From assembly GCF_000194985.1 (NCBI RefSeq), contig NZ_GL878519.1, positions 476,815 through 511,309 of the forward strand: a stretch of DNA of 34,495 nucleotides. The letters are read 5' to 3'. Position numbers and translations under genes: made by a program. The notes beneath the pieces are model-generated. The model did no database searches, had not been told where the DNA came from, and saw nothing but the letters and a program-made list of their open reading frames with translations. The first letter of the stretch is position 1, and each line of letters starts with the position of its first letter. Below, one piece after another: positions 8,731-15,046 of the stretch. The stretch is from Dialister micraerophilus DSM 19965 (GTDB lineage Bacteria; Bacillota; Negativicutes; Veillonellales; Dialisteraceae).

Positions 8731-9252
8731 TTATCCCTCCACACGAATTATTTTAAAATTTCTTTTTGACGGCTTTACGCTGTCGGATTTTTTTGCATAT
8801 CCTATGCCTATCGCAATAACGGGCTTTATATCATTACCCAATCCGAATAATTTCAAATATTGCGCTTTTTCTCCCAAATGTCCGACAAAACCTCTGAGTA
8901 TTACCGAACTCAATCCCAATTCGGTCGCTTTCAAGTGTATATTTTCGACAATTATTCCGCAATCGAAGTCAACCAGATTTTCTATCGCTTTTTCGGTTTT
9001 GCAAGCAATAATTACAAGCGGAACTCCATATAAAGGATCTTTTTTCGCTCCCGATTTTATACTTTCTTCAGTTATACTTTTTAAAATTTTTTCATCACTT
9101 ATTGAAACAATTGCATACCCCTCGTCATTGTGCATTCCTACGGGTACACGTATCGCCGCATTTAAAAGTTCATCTACCATACTTGAAGGTATTTTTTCGT
9201 TTGTATATTCTCTTACGGTTTTTCTGTTTTCCAAAACTTTTTCAAATTCCAT
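8731..9252 (-). CDS. Nitroreductase-family flavoprotein
   Basis: Small FMN-binding NAD(P)H oxidoreductase of the nitroreductase superfamily, 173 residues from the ATG at 9250-9252 (MEFEKVLENRKTVREYTN). This start has GGCGGGG six bases upstream; an alternative TTG 18 bp earlier would leave it without a site. Visible features are the N-terminal R-x(3)-R-Y/E-type flavin motif (NRKTVREYTNEKIP), the PVGMHNDEGYAIVSI segment, and the C-terminal AIGIGYAKKSDSVKPSKR (usual GYP..KP form). The substrate cannot be predicted. It shares a promoter with dusB. Confidence 0.85.
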   Translation of the reverse strand: MEFEKVLENRKTVREYTNEKIPSSMVDELLNAAIRVPVGMHNDEGYAIVSISDEKILKSITEESIKSGAKKDPLYGVPLVIIACKTEKAIENLVDFDCGIIVENIHLKATELGLSSVILRGFVGHLGEKAQYLKLFGLGNDIKPVIAIGIGYAKKSDSVKPSKRNFKIIRVEG

Positions 9253-9288
9253 TATACCCCGCCTTTTCAAAATTTTCTCATGCTTTTT

Positions 9289-9317
9289 ATTATGTCACGT
9301 TTTTTTACAAGTAACAA
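9289..9317 (-). promoter_or_regulatory. Promoter for nitroreductase-dusB
   Basis: Minus strand: -35 TTGTTA (9317-9312), 17-bp spacer, -10 CATAAT (9294-9289), about 37 bp from the start codon. It is divergent from the strong transporter promoter at 9363-9391. Confidence 0.6.
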
Positions 9318-9362
9318 GCAAGCGTTTTACACCTTTGACAACAAACATTTTCATCAATTTTG

Positions 9363-9391
9363 TTGACATTGATTATTTTACATGCTATCAT
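9363..9391 (+). promoter_or_regulatory. Strong sigma-70-type promoter of the cysteine-type transporter operon
   Basis: TTGACA (9363-9368), an exact 17-bp spacer and TATCAT (9386-9391) match the vegetative consensus in 11 of 12 positions. Transcription should begin near 9398, only about 22 nt before the leader ORF start, leaving room just for its ribosome site. Confidence 0.85.
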
Positions 9392-9420
9392 GTTAAAAAT
9401 TTATAAAGGAGGAACACATC

Positions 9421-9534
9421 ATGAGAAACACATGGAATACAATTACAATTTGCTGTTGTTGTACCTGCATGGTTTGTTGCTGCCATGTTTCTTTTGCGTG
9501 TGCTCCTGTCGATCGAATAGGTACAATTTTGTAA
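9421..9534 (+). CDS. Cysteine-rich leader peptide (37 aa), candidate attenuator ORF
   Basis: Short ORF between a consensus promoter and the transporter genes. It has a near-perfect ribosome site, AAAGGAGG at 9405-9412, eight bases before the ATG. The 37 codons include nine Cys: four in a row at codons 11-14 (9451-9462), one at 16, three in a row at 19-21 (9475-9483), and one at 27. It ends at TAA 9532-9534, 27 bp before an intrinsic terminator that precedes the permease gene. Such an arrangement is that of ribosome-mediated attenuation, where stalling at Cys codons under low Cys-tRNA would prevent termination. The downstream binding protein resembles the cysteine receptor CjaA, which fits. 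A functional Cys-rich metal-binding peptide is an alternative I consider less likely. Too short for ordinary gene callers. Confidence 0.85.
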   Translation: MRNTWNTITICCCCTCMVCCCHVSFACAPVDRIGTIL

Positions 9535-9589
9535 CGATATTTTTGCATATTTGTCATCAAAGGCGGGAATACACTTCCCGTCTTTTTTT
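9458..9589 (+). promoter_or_regulatory. Attenuator: alternative RNA pairings plus intrinsic terminator (9562-9589)
   Basis: The terminator stem is GGCGGGAA (9562-9569) with TTCCCGTC (9575-9582), loop TACAC and a T7 tract (9583-9589). It stands 23 bp before the permease start codon, so it must be bypassed for expression. Two competing pairings are visible. GUUGUACC (9458-9465, in the first Cys run) can pair with GGUACAAU (9520-9527). GUUGCUGCC (9476-9484, the second Cys run) can pair, with one mismatch, with GGCGGGAAU (9562-9570), the 5' arm of the terminator. The first would form in untranslated RNA; the second is a candidate, though weak, antiterminator when a ribosome stalls at codons 11-14. 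The terminator is directly seen; the switching is inferred. Confidence 0.75.
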
Positions 9590-9611
9590 GTCGTTTGAAA
9601 AGGAAAATAAA

Positions 9612-10268
9612 ATGGATACTGTTTATATTTTCAAATATCTTCACTTGTTTGTCGATGCAGGTTTGACGACGTTGAGAATTGCTTTTTTCGGAATTGTGCT
9701 TTCTCTTTTATTCGGACTTTTTATAAGTGTAATACGCTACAAAAAAGTTCCGATAATTTCACAAATATGCAAATTTTACATAGAACTTTCGAGAAATACT
9801 CCTCTGCTCGTGCAATTATTTTTTCTCTACTTCGGTCTTCCTAAAGCGGGAATACATATTTCCGGTGAAAATTGCGCACTTTCGGGGCTTGTATTTTTGG
9901 GAGCAAGTTACATGGCGGAAACGTTTCGAAGCGGATTGGAATCTGTTGCAAAATCTCAAATCGAATCTGCGGCGGCATTGGGAATGGGTGAGTATCAAAT
10001 TTTCCGTTTCGTTATTATTCCTCAAGCGGTTTCGGTTTCTATTCCTTCCGTTTGTGCAAACATAATTTTTCTTATAAAAGAAACTTCGGTTTTCAGTGTT
10101 TGTGCAATTCCCGATCTTATGTATGTGGCAAAAGATTTAATAGGTCTTTATTACAAGACCGATGAAACTTTATTCATGCTCGTTATTGCATACTTAATTA
10201 TTTTATTGCCCGTTTCTATAATCGCTTATTTATTGGAAAGGAAGACGCTATGGGTTTATCGGAATTAA
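9612..10268 (+). CDS. Polar amino-acid (cysteine-type) ABC transporter permease 1
   Basis: Inner-membrane subunit of the HisMQ/GlnP family, 218 residues from ATG 9612 (MDTVYIFKYLHLF), preceded by AGGAAAATAAA. The open frame extends further upstream, but that part crosses the terminator and the leader ORF in another frame and is rejected. It shows the family's N-terminal GLTTLRIAFFGIVLSLLFGL, the ELSRNTPLLVQLFFLYFGLP motif, and the EAA loop ESAAALGMGEYQIFRFVIIPQA. It probably forms a heterodimer with the next permease, which it overlaps by 19 bp. Confidence 0.92.
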   Translation: MDTVYIFKYLHLFVDAGLTTLRIAFFGIVLSLLFGLFISVIRYKKVPIISQICKFYIELSRNTPLLVQLFFLYFGLPKAGIHISGENCALSGLVFLGASYMAETFRSGLESVAKSQIESAAALGMGEYQIFRFVIIPQAVSVSIPSVCANIIFLIKETSVFSVCAIPDLMYVAKDLIGLYYKTDETLFMLVIAYLIILLPVSIIAYLLERKTLWVYRN

Positions 10269-10939
10269 ATTTTCTGTTTGAAGGTGTGAACGGTTTGAGA
10301 TTGCTTCAAGGGTTGGGAACTACTTTGACGATTTCATTGCTTTCGGTAGCAGGCTCTTGTATATTGGGACTTTTTGTCGGATTGATAATGACTTTGAAAA
10401 ATCCGTTTATACAATTGCTTTCGAAATTCTATCTCGAGTTCATGCGTATAATGCCGCAGCTTGTACTTCTTTTTATCGCATATTTCGGAATTGCAAAAGC
10501 ATTTAATATACACATTTCGGGCTTCATCGCTTCATTGACAGTTTTCATTTTATGGGGCACGGCGGAGATGGGCGACCTTGTACGTTCGGCAGTAGAGTCG
10601 ATACCTGAAAATCAATATGAAAGTGCGGCAGCTCTCGGTTTTTCAAAATTTCAAATGTATCGTTTCATAATTATTCCTCAAGCTGTCGGATTTCTTCTTC
10701 CTCCCGCAATAAACTTGTTTACACGAATTATAAAGACAACTTCGCTTGTAGTTATGATCGGAGTTGTGGAAGTTCTCAAAACGGGACAGCAGCTTATAGA
10801 AGCAAATCGCTACACTGCACCCGATGCGGCACTTCCCATGTACGGTTTGATATTTTTCCTTTATTTCTTCTCTTGTTGGCCTCTTTCAAAATTATCTTCT
10901 TATTTGGAAAAGAAACGGAGCGGCAGATATGCAAAATAA
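10250..10939 (+). CDS. Polar amino-acid (cysteine-type) ABC transporter permease 2
   Basis: Second HisMQ/GlnP-family permease, 229 residues. The start ATG at 10250 lies inside the end of permease 1, with GGAAAGGA ahead of it. Motifs include LLQGLGTTLTISLLSVAGSC, EFMRIMPQLVLLFIAYFG (in place of the more usual RGTPL), and the EAA loop YESAAALGFSKFQMYRFIII. RYTAPDAALPMYGLIFFLYF near the C-terminus is typical of the family. The last 11 bases overlap the ATPase gene, so the four transporter genes are tightly coupled. Confidence 0.92.
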   Translation: MGLSELNFLFEGVNGLRLLQGLGTTLTISLLSVAGSCILGLFVGLIMTLKNPFIQLLSKFYLEFMRIMPQLVLLFIAYFGIAKAFNIHISGFIASLTVFILWGTAEMGDLVRSAVESIPENQYESAAALGFSKFQMYRFIIIPQAVGFLLPPAINLFTRIIKTTSLVVMIGVVEVLKTGQQLIEANRYTAPDAALPMYGLIFFLYFFSCWPLSKLSSYLEKKRSGRYAK

Positions 10940-11666
10940 AATATTGCTTTCAATAAAAAATTTAAAAAAGAATTTCGGCGAAAATACCGTTTTAAAAAAT
11001 ATTTCTCTTGATGTAAAAGAAGGTGAAGTAATCGCTGTAATAGGTCCTTCCGGTTGCGGAAAATCCACTTTCCTGCGTTGTATAAACGGACTTGAATCTA
11101 TAGATGACGGTTCTATATACCTTTATGACGAATGTATTTCAGACGGTTCTATTTCAGGTAAATATGTACGTCAACGTATCGGAATGATTTTCCAAAGTTA
11201 TGACTTGTTCAATCATATGAAAGTTTTACAAAATATTATGCTTGCTCCGGTGGAAGTGCAAAAAAGAGATAAAAAAGAAGTAAAACGTCAAGCTCTTGAA
11301 TTGTTGGAGCGTGTACACCTTTCGGATAAAGCCGATGCATGGCCTTCTCAATTGTCCGGTGGACAAAAGCAGCGAATTGCAATTATTCGTGCATTGATTA
11401 TGAATCCCAAGTTGGTACTTATGGATGAAATTACCGCTTCTCTCGATCCGGAAACCGTAAGTGAAGTTTTACAGTTTGTAACTGAACTTGCAAAAAGCGG
11501 AATGACAATGATTATAGTTACTCACGAATTGTCTTTTGCAAAAGCGGTTGCAGACCGAATACTGTTTTTCGATAAAGGTCTGATTTCCGAGGAAGGTACA
11601 CCGGATAAAATTTTCAATCACCCCGATAAGGAACGTACAAAACAATTTCTCACATCCGGTTTTTGA
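10929..11666 (+). CDS. Polar amino-acid (cysteine-type) ABC transporter ATP-binding protein
   Basis: Cytoplasmic ATPase of the GlnQ/HisP family, 245 residues. Walker A is GPSGCGKST, the Q-loop lies in GMIFQSYDLFNHM, the signature is LSGGQKQR, Walker B LVLMDEITASLDPE, and the switch His in IVTHELSFA. The residue after the catalytic Glu is Ile where most relatives have Pro (DEIT for DEPT). The gene overlaps the preceding permease by 11 bp and is followed after 23 bp by the binding protein. Confidence 0.94.
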   Translation: MQNKILLSIKNLKKNFGENTVLKNISLDVKEGEVIAVIGPSGCGKSTFLRCINGLESIDDGSIYLYDECISDGSISGKYVRQRIGMIFQSYDLFNHMKVLQNIMLAPVEVQKRDKKEVKRQALELLERVHLSDKADAWPSQLSGGQKQRIAIIRALIMNPKLVLMDEITASLDPETVSEVLQFVTELAKSGMTMIIVTHELSFAKAVADRILFFDKGLISEEGTPDKIFNHPDKERTKQFLTSGF

Positions 11667-11689
11667 ATTTATACAAAGAGGAGTTCACT

Positions 11690-12535
11690 ATGAAAAAATT
11701 TACAACGTTTTTAATGGCAATCGTTTCAATTTTGGCATTGACTTTTGCCTCAGGCTGCGCATCAAATTCGGAAACGGAATCGAAACCTTATCGCTCCATC
11801 GCAGAAATTAAAAAGAGCGGAGAATTGATAATAGGTGTTTTCAGCGACAAAGCTCCGTTCGGATATATAGATAAAAACGGTAATTACCGAGGATATGATA
11901 TTTATTTTGCAGAACGTCTTGCAAAAGATTTGGGAGTAAAGCCCAAGTACATTTCTCTTGAACCGGCAAACCGTACCGAATATGCAAAAACAGGAAAGGT
12001 AGATATAATTCTTGCAAATTTCACTGTGACAAAGGAGCGTGCCGAGCAAGTGGACTTCGCACTTCCGTACATGAAAGTCGCAATAGGTGTGGTTTCACCA
12101 AAAAATCAAAACATCACATCTGTCGAGCAGTTGAAAGGCAAAAAATTGATTGTCGCAAAAGGAACGACTGCGGAAACTTATTTCACTGAAAATCATCCTG
12201 AAATAGAATTACTCAAATTCGATCAATATGCCGAAACTTACAGTGCTTTGCTCGATAAAAGGGGCGATGCATTTTCTACCGACAACACCGAAGTGCTTGC
12301 ATGGGCCATGAAAAACCCCGAATACAAAGTGGGTATTACACATTTGGGAAAAGATGAAGTAATTGCACCTGCGGTGCAGAAAGGCAATAAAGAGCTTCTC
12401 GATTATATAAATAATGAAATAAAAGAATCGGCAAAGGAAAATTTCTTCCACAAAGATTATGAGGAAACACTTGCTCCGGTTTACGGAAGCTCCGTAAATC
12501 CCGACGATCTTGTAATCGAAGGCGGAAAATTGTAA
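11690..12535 (+). CDS. Solute-binding lipoprotein, CjaA-like (probable cysteine receptor)
   Basis: Extracytoplasmic family-3 binding protein, 281 residues from ATG 11690, preceded by AGAGGAG. The signal peptide ends in the lipobox FASGC (lipidated Cys23). Segments such as IGVFSDKAPFGYID, VDIILANFTVTKERAEQVDF, LPYMKVAIGV, KGTTAETYF, LLDKRGDAFSTDNT and the C-terminal DDLVIEGGKL closely resemble, from memory, the Campylobacter jejuni cysteine-binding protein CjaA, whose structure contains cysteine. The cysteine specificity is therefore inferred from resemblance and is supported independently by the Cys-codon leader. Cystine or another polar amino acid remains possible. It is the last gene before a strong terminator. 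Confidence 0.88.
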   Translation: MKKFTTFLMAIVSILALTFASGCASNSETESKPYRSIAEIKKSGELIIGVFSDKAPFGYIDKNGNYRGYDIYFAERLAKDLGVKPKYISLEPANRTEYAKTGKVDIILANFTVTKERAEQVDFALPYMKVAIGVVSPKNQNITSVEQLKGKKLIVAKGTTAETYFTENHPEIELLKFDQYAETYSALLDKRGDAFSTDNTEVLAWAMKNPEYKVGITHLGKDEVIAPAVQKGNKELLDYINNEIKESAKENFFHKDYEETLAPVYGSSVNPDDLVIEGGKL

Positions 12536-12565
12536 TAAAAAAGGCGACTTCAGTCGCCTTTTTTT
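12536..12565. terminator. Bidirectional intrinsic terminator
   Basis: The stem AAGGCGACT (12541-12549) with AGTCGCCTT (12552-12560) is flanked by an A-run and a T-run, so it works on both strands. It ends the transporter operon (plus) and ahpF (minus), whose stop codon lies at 12564-12566. Confidence 0.9.
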
Positions 12566-14183
12566 ATACACCGAGTATATCCAATATCTGAGATAAATTT
12601 TTCTTTCCGAAATGTATTTCTTCTCCGTTTATTATCATACAAGGTACACTCATTATATTGTACTTTTCACGCATTTGCGGATAGTACTGCAAATCATGCA
12701 CGTCAACAGTTACATTCGTATTTTCGGAAGCTATACGCTGAGCGGCAGCTACCAAGTCAGGACACATCGTACATGAAAGTGAAACTGCAATCTGTATTTT
12801 CACCGATTTCTTTATATTCGCAATACGTTTACTTGCTTCTTCACCTATATTTTGTCCCGGACCTGCCACATTGTACATTGCAAGTACAAATGAATTGAAT
12901 TCGTGTCCGCCGGGTATACCGTGAAATCTCAATCCTCTGTCCGCACCGTCTTTACTACATATGGAAATCATGTATCTTTCGCTTTCTTGTGATACCGGAA
13001 CAAATTCGGATTTTATCTTTTCGCAAAGAGATGTTATTTCATTTACAATTTTTGTGTTTTCTCTCGAAACCTTGCTGTCATCGGTATATACACGAAGTAC
13101 AATTTGATTTTCAAATTTATCAAATACCGGCACAAGTGCTTTACGCATATTATCATCCAAAAAGGCATTTGAAGATGCTTTCAGTACATTTTTCTCTTCA
13201 ACATTTTGAGTTTTCGGCTTTACGAAAGTTCTCTCCAAATTCAGTTTGCGATACTGAATGCCCAAATATTTTTCGGCACTTGTCGCAGCAATTGCACCGT
13301 CGGATACGGCGGTAACAACCTGTCTTAAATTCTTTATACAAATATCTCCAGCGGCATACACACCTTTTATATTCGTTTCTTGATTGCGATCAGTTACCAC
13401 GTAGCCCTGTGCATTCAATTCCAGTAAATCTTTTACGAGTGAATTTTCCGGTTCATATCCGATGAATACGAATACTCCGAAAAAGTCTTTGTCGAATGAT
13501 TTATATGCGGTTTCTTTTTCGGTTACATTGTTTTTCAATACAACTTTACGAATTGAATTATCTCCCTGAACCGATTTGAGTCGAGTATTGTACATTACGG
13601 TAACTTTGGGATGATTTATCAATTCTTCAACTTCCGCAGATGAAATCGAGAATTTATCTCTGCGAACTACCACGGTAATGCTTTTTGCATAACGTGTCAA
13701 AAACAATGCTTCTTCTACGGCGGAAAATCCTCCACCGATTACAAATATATCCTTGTCGGTAAAAAATTCTCCGTCACATGTCGCACAGTAAGCCACACCA
13801 TGACCGCGGAATTCATCTTCACCTTCAAACTCCGCTCTCTTGGGATGAGCACCTGCTGCATATATGACACTCAAAGCTTTGAAACTTCCCACATCGGTAT
13901 GTACAACTTTGTAATCACCCTCAAGCTCAAGCTTGTTTACTTTTGAAATTAAAAATTCCGCACCGAAATTTTCAGCCTGAACTTTCATCTGTTTTGTAAG
14001 AGTCGAACCGTCCGTTTTTACAACTCCCGGATAATTTACTATGTCCGAAGTAATCGTAATTTGTCCGCCTATGGTTTCCTTTTCGACAACAAGTACCTTG
14101 AACTGCGCTCTCGCCATATAAATGGCGGCAGAAAGCCCCGCAGGCCCTCCACCGACTATTATTGCATCATATAACTTTTCCAT
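12564..14183 (-). CDS. ahpF: AhpF-like flavoprotein with swapped domain order (TrxR then AhpF-N)
   Basis: FAD/NAD(P)H disulfide reductase that probably reduces AhpC, encoded 13 bp upstream. The 539 residues contain first a thioredoxin-reductase module: FAD site GGGPAG at 11-16, redox pair CATC at Cys133/Cys136, pyridine-nucleotide site GGGFSA near 150, and the second FAD site VYAAGDI near 280. A linker of about 30 residues follows. Then comes the double thioredoxin-fold domain that is N-terminal in classical AhpF: GLRFHGIPGGHEF near 416, then SLSCTMCPD with the redox pair Cys471/Cys474. Classical AhpF has the opposite order. All catalytic cysteines are present, so it looks functional. A dual role in thioredoxin or glutaredoxin-like reduction is possible. 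Confidence 0.9.
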   Translation of the reverse strand: MEKLYDAIIVGGGPAGLSAAIYMARAQFKVLVVEKETIGGQITITSDIVNYPGVVKTDGSTLTKQMKVQAENFGAEFLISKVNKLELEGDYKVVHTDVGSFKALSVIYAAGAHPKRAEFEGEDEFRGHGVAYCATCDGEFFTDKDIFVIGGGFSAVEEALFLTRYAKSITVVVRRDKFSISSAEVEELINHPKVTVMYNTRLKSVQGDNSIRKVVLKNNVTEKETAYKSFDKDFFGVFVFIGYEPENSLVKDLLELNAQGYVVTDRNQETNIKGVYAAGDICIKNLRQVVTAVSDGAIAATSAEKYLGIQYRKLNLERTFVKPKTQNVEEKNVLKASSNAFLDDNMRKALVPVFDKFENQIVLRVYTDDSKVSRENTKIVNEITSLCEKIKSEFVPVSQESERYMISICSKDGADRGLRFHGIPGGHEFNSFVLAMYNVAGPGQNIGEEASKRIANIKKSVKIQIAVSLSCTMCPDLVAAAQRIASENTNVTVDVHDLQYYPQMREKYNIMSVPCMIINGEEIHFGKKNLSQILDILGV

Positions 14184-14196
14184 TCACAAGTACCTT

Positions 14197-14760
14197 TTAA
14201 AGTTTACCGGACAAATCAAAGGAAGGTTTCAAAGTATCATCACCGGGTTCCCACTTTGCCGGACAAACTTCATCACCGTGTTCGTAAACGAACTGTGCCG
14301 CCTGTACCTTACGAAGAAGTTCATCGGCATTACGTCCGATATTATCCGCACTTACTTCATACAATACGACTTTGCCTTCCGGATTGATTACAAATGTACC
14401 ACGTTCCGCCATTCCGTCACTTTCCACGTAAATATCGAAACTCTTTGCCAAATTTCCGTTGGGATCTGCAAGCATTGTGTATTCAACCTTGCCTATTCTG
14501 TCGGAATTTTCATGCCAAGCCTTGTGAACATATTCACTGTCACAAGAAACTGAATAAATTTCACAACCCATTTTCTTGAACTCGTCATACTTGTTCTGTA
14601 AATCTTCCAATTCTGTCGGACATACAAATGTGAAATCTGCCGGATAAAAGAAAAGTACACTCCACTTACCCTGCAAATCCTTGTCCGTTACAACCTTGAA
14701 TTCACCTGTCTGATACGCATTTACCTTAAATTCCGCAATGCTCTTTCCTGCCATTGACAT
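14197..14760 (-). CDS. ahpC: Alkyl hydroperoxide reductase AhpC (2-Cys peroxiredoxin)
   Basis: Typical 2-Cys peroxiredoxin that detoxifies H2O2, organic peroxides and peroxynitrite. At 187 residues it matches the family's length. The peroxidatic Cys47 lies in FTFVCPTE and the resolving Cys166 in DEVCPAKW; GTFVINPEGKV is also characteristic. ATG 14758-14760 follows GGAGG by eight bases; an ATG two codons later is possible but worse placed. It has its own consensus promoter and is followed by the AhpF-like reductase, giving a two-gene peroxide-defence operon. Confidence 0.97.
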   Translation of the reverse strand: MSMAGKSIAEFKVNAYQTGEFKVVTDKDLQGKWSVLFFYPADFTFVCPTELEDLQNKYDEFKKMGCEIYSVSCDSEYVHKAWHENSDRIGKVEYTMLADPNGNLAKSFDIYVESDGMAERGTFVINPEGKVVLYEVSADNIGRNADELLRKVQAAQFVYEHGDEVCPAKWEPGDDTLKPSFDLSGKL

Positions 14761-14779
14761 AATTAATTCCTCCTATGTT

Positions 14780-14799
14780 AAATAAATCTATATTTATTT
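14780..14799. repeat. 20-bp palindrome in the ahpC 5' leader
   Basis: AAATAAAT and ATTTATTT form a perfect inverted repeat around a 4-bp centre, between the transcription start (about 14812) and the ribosome site. It could be an operator (a peroxide regulator would make sense) or an mRNA hairpin. It does not match the PerR-box consensus well, and AT-richness makes chance plausible. Confidence 0.35.
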
Positions 14800-14818
14800 T
14801 TTTCGTTTTAGCGTCTTT

Positions 14819-14847
14819 ATTATAGCAAGCATATCTAAAAAAGTCAA
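14819..14847 (-). promoter_or_regulatory. Promoter of ahpC-ahpF
   Basis: Minus strand: -35 TTGACT (14847-14842), 17-bp spacer, -10 TATAAT (14824-14819). Eleven of twelve consensus positions match, consistent with high expression of a peroxiredoxin. Confidence 0.85.
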
Positions 14848-14969
14848 TTCAATATAAATTCAAATCCGACTTCAATGCAAAAGCGAAAACGACAAACTCA
14901 AAAGTTTAAAATTCCAAGTACGAACTCCCCTTTCATTTCAAATTTTTGCTCCAAACATATCGGACTTGC

Positions 14970-14994
14970 AGTTGCATTTCGGTGCAACTTTTTT
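14970..14994 (+). terminator. Terminator-like hairpin upstream of addB
   Basis: AGTTGCA (14970-14976) and TGCAACT (14983-14989) with loop TTTCGG are followed by TTTTT. It is a good plus-strand intrinsic terminator shape, yet no plus-strand gene lies upstream in the interval from the divergent ahpC promoter. It may end a small RNA or attenuate addB transcription started further upstream. Nothing else was recognised in 14848-14969. Confidence 0.6.
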
Positions 14995-15004
14995 GTATCT
15001 CATT

Positions 15005-15010
15005 TATAAT
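15005..15010 (+). promoter_or_regulatory. Possible -10 element of addB-addA
   Basis: TATAAT stands 36 bp before the addB start codon and 11 bp after the hairpin tract. No good -35 sequence lies 16-18 bp upstream, so promoter strength is unclear. Confidence 0.45.
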
Positions 15011-15046
15011 ATAAATTAATGAAATATTTTTTATAGAGGAGATTTT

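Noticed and set aside
9301-9368. Shared operator between the divergent nitroreductase and transporter promoters
   Set aside because: TTGACA and TTTGACAACA/TTGTTGACA similarities are visible, but they do not form a convincing palindrome or phased repeat.
9360-9611. N-terminal extension of permease 1 to 9360
   Set aside because: It crosses a promoter -10, the leader ORF in another frame and the terminator; the true start at 9612 has a ribosome site and matches family length.
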